In this document: one piece after another, positions 22,769 through 32,054 of the stretch
How positions within the stretch are numbered: position 1 is the stretch's first letter
Layout of the letters: the number at the start of each line of letters is the position of its first letter
NCBI GenBank assembly: GCA_020634615.1
Contig: JACKBI010000008.1
Location: forward strand, 62,001-126,000
Source: Anaerolineales bacterium
Lineage (GTDB): Bacteria > Chloroflexota > Anaerolineae > JAAEKA01
Reading direction: 5' to 3'
Length of the DNA: 64,000 bases
The notes under the pieces: generated by a model
What the model was told of the DNA's origin: nothing
Database searches by the model: none
The model's input: only the letters and a program-made list of their open reading frames with translations
Position numbers and translations under genes: made by a program

Positions 22769-25700
22769 ATGAATATCAAGCTCCGGTTCCGCAAGCTCTT
22801 CTCAAGAGCTGCAGTCGTCCTAGTTCTTGCCTCCCTGATATCGGGATTCGGGCAGTCGCTGCCGGCGTCTGCTCAGGGCGTCCCGCCGGTTTCCGCGAAC
22901 ATCCGGGGAGTTCCCAGCCAGTCAAGCGGCTGGATCGTGGGCCGCTCCGTGAGGAACGACACGTCGCCGGCGTTGCGCAATATCACGCCGCACCCGGTGA
23001 AACCCAAGGAAGGGGAAGAGGAAGAGGCCAATCTCAACCCGCCCGTTCCCTCCAGCCACCGGGACATGCCTGACCCTGTCGTGCAACGTACCCTTAGCCC
23101 CAACGCCATGCCTGCGCCAATCCTGAACTTCGACGGCATTCCCTTTCCCGGCGTCGCATGCAACTGCGCGCCGCCCGACACCAATGGGGAAGTCGGCGCC
23201 ACCCAGTATGTCCAAATGGTCAACGAGGGTATCCAGGTTTTCAACAAGACAACTGGCGCTTCGGTGTTGGGACCGGTAGGCATCAGCACGCTTTGGAGTG
23301 GCTTTGGCGGCGTCTGCGAAACTGCCGGCAGCGGCGACCCGGTTGTGATCTACGACCAGATCGCCAATCGCTGGGTGGTCACTCAGTTTGCCGGAGCGAG
23401 CATCCCGACCGATGAGTGTATCGCAGTCTCGACGACCAGCGACGCGACTGGCACATGGCACCGCTACGATTTCCATCTGGGAAGCAACTTCTACGACTAT
23501 CCAAAGTTGAGCGTCTGGCCCGATGCCTACTATATGGGTATGAACGTCTTCAACGCCGCCGGCACGGCCTTTCTGGGCCATCAACCTTACGGCTTTGATC
23601 GCAGCGCCATGCTCGCGGGCAATCCGGCCACCTTCGTCAGCCCTGGCCTGCAGTCCACTGCACTAGGCTCCATGCTACCCGGCGACCTGGATGGTTCGAT
23701 TCTGCCTCCCGCCGGCGCGCCCAATCCCTGGCTCAGCACCGATGGCGCCACCTGGCCGATCTATCGTTTCCACGCCGATTTCGCAACCCCTGCCAACAGC
23801 ACCTGGACCCTGGGCGGCAACCTGGTGCCTGCAGGCTACACGGAATTGTGCACGTCCACGAGCAATTGTGTGCCGCAGCTCGGCACAACCAGTCGTCTCG
23901 ATGGGCTGGGCGACCGGCCGATGTTCCGGCTTGCCTACCGGCGCTTTGCCGACGGCCACGAGGCCCTGGTCGGCAACCGCTCGGTCAGTTCCAGCAGCGT
24001 GGCGGGCATCCGCTGGTGGGAGATCACCAACGCGACCAGTGGCGTGCCTTCGTTTGTCCAGCAAAGCACCTATCAGCCCGACACTACCTGGCGCTGGATG
24101 GGCAGCGCTGCCATGGACACCGAGGGCAACCTGGCGCTCGGCTTCAGCGCCTCCAGCAGCACCATCAACCCGCAACTCCGCTATGCCGGCCGGCTGGCGA
24201 CCGACCCGTTGAACACACTTGCGCAGGGCGAGGCGATCCTGTTCGCCGGCACAGGCAGCCAAACCGGGTCAGGCAATCGCTGGGGCGACTACAGTGACAT
24301 GACAATCGATCCGGTGGACGACTGTACCTTCTGGTACACCAACGAATATTATTCCACTACCAGCAGCTTCAATTGGCGGACGCGTATCGGCAACTTCAAA
24401 TTCCCCGGTTGCAGTCTCGCGCCTGATTTCACTCTCAGCGCCGCGCCGGCCGGCCAGAACGTCTGCGTGGGCAGCGACGCTGCCTATACGATCGGTGTGG
24501 TTAGTGGAGGCGGGTTTAACAGCGCGGTGACGCTCAGCGCCTCTGGCAATCCTGGCACGGCCGCTTTTGTGCCCAACCCGGTGACGCCGCCGGCCAACGG
24601 CTCGGCCAACAGCGCGCTGACCATCAGCGGTGCGGGGGCCGGCAGCTACAGCTTCAACGTCAATGGCGTGAGCGGTGCGAACAACCACTCGACGCCGCTG
24701 ACCCTGATGGTCGCTTCCGGGCCTCCCGGCGCTCCCGCGCTCACTTCCCCGACCAACAACGCGGCCAATGTCCCGGTGATACCGACCTTAACCTGGAGTG
24801 CCGGTACGGAAGCCAGCACCTACAACGTCCAGGTCGCCACCGACGTAGCGTTCACTAACATCGTCGCCTCAGCCAGCGGGCTTACCGGCCTGACGTGGAC
24901 TTCCAATGTCACACTGAACACCAGCGTGATCTATTACTGGCGCGTTCAGTCGGTCAACGCCTGCGGCGGCGGTCCAACTGAAGGTGTTGACGCTTTCTCA
25001 CCAGTCTTCACATTCCGTACCGTGGCCGCACCGGGCGACTGTGGAGTAGGCACCTCCCCCAACGTTCTTTACCAGACCGGGTTTGAGTCGGGCGCGGGCG
25101 GCTGGACGCACAGCGCGGCTACCGGCACTGACACCTGGGTGCTCTCCAGCGCCAACGTGCATGGCGGCAGCCAGGCCTTCCACGCCGATGACATCGCTGC
25201 GGTCTCCGATCAGCGTCTTGTCTCGCCGGCCTTCATTCTGCCCTCCGGCCAAAACCCGATCACCTTCAAGTTCTGGAACTACCAGAACATGGAGACCCGC
25301 ACGGGCGGTTGCTACGATGGCGGCATCATCGAGGTGTCCAGCGATGGCGGCAGCACCTGGACCCAGGTTCCCATCGCCAACCTGCTGACCGACCCCTACG
25401 ATGGGCCGATTTCGGCCAGCTTCGGCAATCCGCTGGCCAACCTGAACGCCTGGTGCGGCAACAATCCGCAGCCTTACCTGAACTCGATCGTGGACATCAG
25501 CGCATATGCCGGGCAGACGGTGCAGTTCCGCCTGCGGCTGGGCACGGACAGCTCGGTCAGCCGCCCCGGCTGGGACATCGATGATGTCGTCGTCCAGAGC
25601 TGCCAGCTACCGTTGGCAGTCACTCTGGCGAGCTTCACGGCAGTTGAGCGGGCAGGGCATGTGTCGGTGAACTGGGAGACGGTCAGCGAGCTGAACAACG

Positions 25701-25939
25701 GCGGCTTCAACCTCTATCGCAGCACGACGCCGGACGCGGTCGGCAATTTGCTGACCTATGTGCCATCACAAGGTCCGGGTTCGGCCCAGGGCTATGTTTA
25801 CAACTACGACGACGCCGACGTGCGGGCCGGCCAGACCTACTGGTACTGGCTGGAGGACATCGACTTCAGCGGTGCGACGACGCAGCACGGCCCGGTCAGC
25901 GTGACGGTGGGAGCTGCCGATAGCGACGCGCTTCGCTGA
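22769..25939 (+). CDS. Large secreted multidomain protein with Ig/FnIII-like modules
   Basis: A 1056-residue exported protein. Signal peptide about residues 1-36 (hydrophobic core 'AAVVLVLASLISGFG', cleavage near 'ASA-QG'). The conserved N-terminal region (about 110-540) begins 'FDGIPFPGVACNCAPPDTNGEVG' and looks beta-rich. It is followed by an Ig-like bacterial module (about 550-645), an FnIII-like module (about 650-745), a jelly-roll/MAM-like domain (about 765-940, 'GFESGAGGWTHS') and a final module beginning 'VTLASFTAVERAGHVSVNWET'. No catalytic motif is recognised. The ATG at 22769 follows GGAGG; a GTG 12 bases upstream is less likely. Probably a cell-surface or extracellular adhesive protein; function unknown. 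Confidence 0.85.
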   Translation: MNIKLRFRKLFSRAAVVLVLASLISGFGQSLPASAQGVPPVSANIRGVPSQSSGWIVGRSVRNDTSPALRNITPHPVKPKEGEEEEANLNPPVPSSHRDMPDPVVQRTLSPNAMPAPILNFDGIPFPGVACNCAPPDTNGEVGATQYVQMVNEGIQVFNKTTGASVLGPVGISTLWSGFGGVCETAGSGDPVVIYDQIANRWVVTQFAGASIPTDECIAVSTTSDATGTWHRYDFHLGSNFYDYPKLSVWPDAYYMGMNVFNAAGTAFLGHQPYGFDRSAMLAGNPATFVSPGLQSTALGSMLPGDLDGSILPPAGAPNPWLSTDGATWPIYRFHADFATPANSTWTLGGNLVPAGYTELCTSTSNCVPQLGTTSRLDGLGDRPMFRLAYRRFADGHEALVGNRSVSSSSVAGIRWWEITNATSGVPSFVQQSTYQPDTTWRWMGSAAMDTEGNLALGFSASSSTINPQLRYAGRLATDPLNTLAQGEAILFAGTGSQTGSGNRWGDYSDMTIDPVDDCTFWYTNEYYSTTSSFNWRTRIGNFKFPGCSLAPDFTLSAAPAGQNVCVGSDAAYTIGVVSGGGFNSAVTLSASGNPGTAAFVPNPVTPPANGSANSALTISGAGAGSYSFNVNGVSGANNHSTPLTLMVASGPPGAPALTSPTNNAANVPVIPTLTWSAGTEASTYNVQVATDVAFTNIVASASGLTGLTWTSNVTLNTSVIYYWRVQSVNACGGGPTEGVDAFSPVFTFRTVAAPGDCGVGTSPNVLYQTGFESGAGGWTHSAATGTDTWVLSSANVHGGSQAFHADDIAAVSDQRLVSPAFILPSGQNPITFKFWNYQNMETRTGGCYDGGIIEVSSDGGSTWTQVPIANLLTDPYDGPISASFGNPLANLNAWCGNNPQPYLNSIVDISAYAGQTVQFRLRLGTDSSVSRPGWDIDDVVVQSCQLPLAVTLASFTAVERAGHVSVNWETVSELNNGGFNLYRSTTPDAVGNLLTYVPSQGPGSAQGYVYNYDDADVRAGQTYWYWLEDIDFSGATTQHGPVSVTVGAADSDALR

Positions 25940-25973
25940 GTTGGATGCGACGCAGCAGGGTGTAGCACCGGTC

Positions 25974-26059
25974 AGACTTCGGAAGTCGCCGAAGCGCCTT
26001 GGGCTTATCGCCTAACGCCAAGAAGGCGCAGGTCACGGGACGGGCGACTTCCGAAGTCT
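25974..26059. repeat. Inverted repeat with GACTTCCGAAGTC core
   Basis: AGACTTCGGAAGTCGCC (25974-25990) and its exact reverse complement (26043-26059) lie 52 bp apart; each arm contains a self-complementary core. The same 13-bp core occurs again at 30082-30094, so this is a dispersed element. It may also end transcripts of the secreted gene, although no T tract follows. Confidence 0.8.
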
Positions 26060-26124
26060 TGCAGTGAACAATCACGCTAACCTTAAAAAATGCGCGACGC
26101 TTGACGATTTCTGCACAAATCGGA

Positions 26125-26153
26125 TTGACAATTGTTCGGCGGGCTGATATACT
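26125..26153 (+). promoter_or_regulatory. ilvB: Promoter of the ilv-leu operon
   Basis: TTGACA (26125-26130) and TATACT (26148-26153) with exactly 17 bp between. Transcription would start near 26160, about 40 nt before the leader peptide and 400 nt before ilvB. Confidence 0.9.
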
Positions 26154-26200
26154 CCCCGCACGCTCGAATTGAAGCGCATGTAGTGCAATCGTGGCAACCT

Positions 26201-26305
26201 ATGACAATCTCTGGCCTGGTCCTTATTAGCCTCCTTGTTATCGAGCTCCTGGTTATTATCCGGGAGCCCGCCCCCGTTGGGAGGCTGTTGAGGAGCAAGG
26301 CATAG
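26201..26305 (+). CDS. ilv operon leader peptide, rich in Leu/Val/Ile codons
   Basis: A 34-codon ORF, ATG at 26201 and TAG at 26303-26305. Residues 3-20 read ISGLVLISLLVIELLVII: 14 of 18 are Leu, Val or Ile, as in the ilv leader peptides of enterobacteria. The ribosome site is weak. It lies 40 nt after the consensus promoter and ends 24 nt before a strong intrinsic terminator. RNA segments inside and after it can form alternative hairpins (see the regulatory entry). Its inferred function is to sense charged branched-chain tRNAs: stalling at these codons would favour readthrough into ilvB. The product itself need have no role. A chance hydrophobic ORF is possible but unlikely given the arrangement. 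Confidence 0.85.
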   Translation: MTISGLVLISLLVIELLVIIREPAPVGRLLRSKA

Positions 26306-26360
26306 ACGCCACGCACCAGCTAACAGACGAAACCCCTCCCAAACCGGGAGGGGTTTTTTT
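26228..26360 (+). promoter_or_regulatory. Attenuator with alternative 1:2, 2:3 and 3:4 RNA pairings
   Basis: Segment 1, AGCCTCC (26228-26234), lies within the Leu/Val/Ile codon run and pairs perfectly with segment 2, GGAGGCT (26280-26286). Segment 2 can instead pair as TTGGGAGG (26277-26284) with CCTCCCAA (26335-26342), which occupies the 5' arm of the terminator. Segment 3 (26330-26340) pairs with segment 4 (26346-26356) to form the terminator. A ribosome stalled on the Leu/Val/Ile codons covers segment 1, frees segment 2 and allows the antiterminator 2:3; fluent translation allows 1:2 and 3:4. All pairings were read by eye; no folding energies were computed. Confidence 0.8.
26330..26360 (+). 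terminator. Intrinsic terminator of the ilv attenuator
   Basis: A perfect 11-bp stem AAACCCCTCCC / GGGAGGGGTTT with the 5-nt loop AAACC, followed by TTTT (seven Ts in a row at 26354-26360). It lies 206 nt upstream of ilvB and downstream of the operon promoter, so it must be bypassed for ilvB expression. Confidence 0.95.
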
Positions 26361-26439
26361 GTCGGCTGCAAAAACGATGGACGGCGCGCTTGGTGGGCCA
26401 CCGTCCGCGGTCCTGTGACGGGCCACCCGACGCGATGAC

Positions 26440-26501
26440 GCCTCAGCAATTTGGTTTCTGCCTTTCCCTTGAGAGGAGGGCGGGCCTTGCTGAGGCTTTT
26501 T
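26440..26501 (+). terminator. Second terminator-like hairpin before ilvB
   Basis: GCCTCAGCAA (26440-26449) pairs exactly with TTGCTGAGGC (26487-26496), followed by TTTTT. The loop is 37 nt. It is also downstream of the promoter, so it may be a second attenuation point. A smaller stem, GGACGG / CCGTCC (26379-26384 with 26401-26406), precedes it. I do not recognise a T-box or known riboswitch here. Confidence 0.75.
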
Positions 26502-26565
26502 GTTAGGATCAATCCCGACCTGCCGGCCGGGACAACCAAGTCCTCGGAAAAGGAGTACAAGCGCT

Positions 26566-28284
<1,719 letters not shown>

Positions 28285-28363
28285 CCGGTAAACGGTAATC
28301 AGTAAACGGTAATCGGTAAGCAGTACGGAACCGATCACCGATTACCGACTAGCGATCACCGGT
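28285..28363. repeat. Low-complexity inverted array between ilvB and ilvN
   Basis: Left part: GGTAAACGGTAATCAGTAA-type units (28287-28325). Right part: complementary CGATTACCG/GATCACCG units (28332-28363). It would fold as an imperfect hairpin in the operon transcript. No coding potential. Confidence 0.7.
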
Positions 28364-28384
28364 CTCAAGGCAGAAGAGGAACTT

Positions 28385-28930
28385 ATGAAACATACAGTAG
28401 TAGCATGGATGGAAGACCGGCCCGGTGTGCTGACCCGGGTGACGAGCCTGTTTCGCAGGCGCGGCTTCAATATTGAGAGCCTGGCGGTGGGTCACAGCGA
28501 GACCGAAGGCATCAGCCGCATGACTTTCGTCGTCTCCGGCGACGAGCGCATGGTCGATCAGGCCGTCAAGCAGTTGGAAAAGCAGGTTGACGTAACGCGT
28601 GTCGAGGATGTCACCAACCAGCCGGCAGTTGTGCGTGAGCTGGCGCTGGTCAAGGTGCGCACCGACGCCCAGACGCGCGCCGAGGTGATGCAGATCGTGG
28701 ACATCTACCGCGCCCAGATCGTGGACGTCGCGCTGGACTCGCTGGTCATTCAGGCCATCGGCACCGAAGATCGCGTGGACAGCCTGGTCGAGCTGCTGAG
28801 CGCCTTTGGCGTGGTCGAGATGGTGCGCACCGGCCGTGTCGCGATGACCCGTGGCCGCGCACAGCGCGGCTTGAATGGTCAACCGACCTCCGCCGCAGTC
28901 AAGGCCAACGGCCGCAAAATGGGAATCTAG
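28385..28930 (+). CDS. ilvN: Acetolactate synthase small (regulatory) subunit
   Basis: Regulatory subunit that activates IlvB and confers valine feedback. 181 residues: an N-terminal ACT domain (about 1-75, 'VVAWMEDRPGVLTRVTSLFRRRGFNIESLAVG') with the valine-site glycine region, then the conserved C-terminal IlvH-type domain (about 80-158, 'RELALVKVRTDAQTRAEVMQIVDIYRAQIVDV'). A basic tail of about 20 residues follows. An AAGAGGAAC site precedes the ATG. Confidence 0.96.
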   Translation: MKHTVVAWMEDRPGVLTRVTSLFRRRGFNIESLAVGHSETEGISRMTFVVSGDERMVDQAVKQLEKQVDVTRVEDVTNQPAVVRELALVKVRTDAQTRAEVMQIVDIYRAQIVDVALDSLVIQAIGTEDRVDSLVELLSAFGVVEMVRTGRVAMTRGRAQRGLNGQPTSAAVKANGRKMGI

Positions 28931-28935
28931 GGCAT

Positions 28936-29033
28936 TGGTAGATTGGTAGATCGGTAGATTGGGACGTGCTGACGATCCCACCAGTCTACCAACTTACCAG
29001 TCTACCAATCTACCAATCTACCAATCTACCAAC
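28936..29033. repeat. Low-complexity inverted array between ilvN and ilvC
   Basis: Three GGTAGATT-like units on the left (28937-28961) face five or more CTACCAAT units on the right (28985-29032). The two halves are reverse complements and would form a long hairpin just before the ilvC ribosome site. Confidence 0.75.
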
Positions 29034-29043
29034 CAGAGGACTA

Positions 29044-30051
<1,008 letters not shown>

Positions 30052-30060
30052 CCAGGGACT

Positions 30061-30170
30061 GTTTGAAAAGCGCGGTTCGTCGACTTCCGAAGTCTGATCG
30101 ATGCCTTTTCAAACTGTTTCTTCGACGTGACGCGTGAAACGTGAAGCACGGAAAAACTTCACGTTTCACG
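30061..30170. repeat. Two hairpin repeats between ilvC and leuA
   Basis: First hairpin: GTTTGAAAAG (30061-30070) with CTTTTCAAAC (30105-30114), enclosing the dispersed GACTTCCGAAGTC core (30082-30094). Second: CGTGAAACGTGAAG (30133-30146) with its exact complement (30157-30170), loop 10 nt. Neither has a T tract, so they probably do not end the operon transcript. Confidence 0.75.
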
Positions 30171-30203
30171 CCCCGGGCCAATGGCCAATAAAGGAGTGTA
30201 CCC

Positions 30204-31859
30204 ATGGAACCCGACGTTCCAGTTAACGTTGAACGCGATGTTGTCCTGATATTCGACACCACCCTGCGGGATGGCGAGCAGTCGCCGGGCGCGACCCTTA
30301 ACGTGCAGGAGAAGCTCGACATCGCCCGTCAGCTTGCCCGCCTTGGTGTTGACATCATGGAAGCCGGATTTCCGGCGGCGTCGCCCGGCGACCTTGAAGG
30401 TGTCAAGCTCATCGCTGATACCGTGGGCCGTGAGCCGCGCGTCGACAAGTTCGGTCACGCCGCGCCGCCGCCGGTCATCTGCGGGCTGGCGCGAGCCAGC
30501 AAGGGCGACATCGACAAGGCGTGGGAGGCGGTGAAAGGAGCGGACCGGCCGCGCATCCACACCTTCCTGGCAACGTCGGCTGTTCATATGGAGTACAAGC
30601 TCAAGATGACCCCGGACGAGGTGCTGGCGCGGGTGTCCGAAATGGTCGCCTATGCCCGCAGCCTGTGCCCGGACGTCGAATTCAGCCCCGAGGACGCCGG
30701 CCGCAGCGATCCGCGCTTCCTGTACAAGGTGCTGGCAGCGGCCATCGAGGCCGGCGCGACCACGCTGAATATCCCGGACACGGTGGGTTACACGGTGCCC
30801 GAAGAATACGGCAAGCTGATCCGCGACATCCGCGAGAACACGCCGGGCGCCAAGAACGTGGTGATCTCGTGCCACTGCCACGACGATCTGGGTCTGGCCA
30901 CGGCCAACACGCTGGCTGGTGTGGAGAACGGCGCGCGCCAGGTCGAGGTGACCATCAACGGCATTGGCGAGCGGGCCGGCAACACCAGCCTGGAAGAGGT
31001 GACCATGGCTCTCTACACGCGCAGCCAGGTCTACGAGTTGGACACCAATATCATTACGCAGGAGATCCACCGCAGCAGCGACATGGTGAGCCGCTACACT
31101 GGCATGGTGGTTCAGCCCAACAAGGCCATTGTGGGCGCCAACGCGTTTGCGCACGAGGCGGGTATCCACCAGGACGGCATGCTCAAGAACAAGCGCACCT
31201 ACGAAATCATGGACGCTGGGACCATCGGTCTAAGCCAGAGCAAGCTGGTGCTGGGCAAGCATTCCGGCCGCCACGCCTTCCGGGTCAAGCTGGAAGGCAT
31301 GGGGTACCAACTCGCCGACGATGCCGTGGACGACGTGTTCAAGCGTTTCAAGGAGCTGGCGGACAAGAAAAAGGTGGTGACCGACAGCGATCTGGAAGCA
31401 CTGATCGGCGACGAACTGTACAAGCCGCCGGAGACCTGGCGCATCGAGGACATTCAGGTACAGTGCGGCACGACGCTCATTCCCACCGCCGTGGTGCGCC
31501 TGCGCAACGTCGAGACCGATGACGTTGTCACCGACGCCGGCTTCGGCACCGGTCCGGTCGATGCTGTGTATCAGGGCATCAACCGCATCGTGGGTACGCA
31601 AAGCAGGCTGGTAGAGTTCGTGATCCAGGCCATCGACGAAGGACTGGACGCAGTTGGCGACGTGACGATCCGCATCGAGGCGTGTGAACCGATCGGCACC
31701 GTGGAGCGGGTGCACGGCGGCCGCGGTCGTCGCATTTTCTCCGGACGCAGCATTGACACCGACATCGTCGTGGCCAGCGCCAAGGCCTACATGCAGGCAC
31801 TCAACAAGCTGATGGCCGCGCGCGAGGAAACCGAGTCGGTGCTGGCGGTGTCGTTGTAG
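30204..31859 (+). CDS. leuA: 2-isopropylmalate synthase LeuA
   Basis: Condenses acetyl-CoA with 2-ketoisovalerate, the committed step to leucine. 551 residues: a DRE-TIM metallolyase barrel (DTTLRDGEQSPG from D18, metal ligands H224 and H226 in 'CHCHDDLG', 'GIGERAGN'), linker ('GKHSGRHAFRVKL') and a C-terminal LeuA dimer domain (about 390-540), which normally carries leucine feedback inhibition. An AAAGGAG site lies before the ATG. A separate citramalate synthase of the same superfamily is encoded at 41.3 kb, so the two genes divide the roles. Confidence 0.96.
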   Translation: MEPDVPVNVERDVVLIFDTTLRDGEQSPGATLNVQEKLDIARQLARLGVDIMEAGFPAASPGDLEGVKLIADTVGREPRVDKFGHAAPPPVICGLARASKGDIDKAWEAVKGADRPRIHTFLATSAVHMEYKLKMTPDEVLARVSEMVAYARSLCPDVEFSPEDAGRSDPRFLYKVLAAAIEAGATTLNIPDTVGYTVPEEYGKLIRDIRENTPGAKNVVISCHCHDDLGLATANTLAGVENGARQVEVTINGIGERAGNTSLEEVTMALYTRSQVYELDTNIITQEIHRSSDMVSRYTGMVVQPNKAIVGANAFAHEAGIHQDGMLKNKRTYEIMDAGTIGLSQSKLVLGKHSGRHAFRVKLEGMGYQLADDAVDDVFKRFKELADKKKVVTDSDLEALIGDELYKPPETWRIEDIQVQCGTTLIPTAVVRLRNVETDDVVTDAGFGTGPVDAVYQGINRIVGTQSRLVEFVIQAIDEGLDAVGDVTIRIEACEPIGTVERVHGGRGRRIFSGRSIDTDIVVASAKAYMQALNKLMAAREETESVLAVSL

Positions 31860-31922
31860 GCGATGCTATCAGCTGGGCCGCCGCCGGTTTGTGAAAGTTA
31901 AGAATTGAAACTGGTATTCGCC

Positions 31923-31987
31923 GTCGTTCCCGCGAAGGCGGGAACCCAGAACCGCGAAGGATAGATTCCCGCCTTCGCGGGAATGAC
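31923..31987. repeat. REP-like inverted repeat between leuA and gltB
   Basis: The palindrome TTCCCGCGAAGGCGGGAA (about 31927-31944) and ATTCCCGCCTTCGCGGGAAT (31965-31984) are inverted copies of the same sequence, a repeat type seen in many bacterial genomes. Confidence 0.75.
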
Positions 31988-32054
31988 CGGCCGCAGCGGC
32001 TTACCGAATCAATCTCTTGAGGTTCATCAACCGGCGGCAGGCCAGGAGCACCAG

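Noticed and set aside
26361..26500. T-box riboswitch before ilvB
   Set aside because: I could not find the conserved AGGGTGGNACCGCG T-box sequence on the plus strand; the leader peptide explains control better.
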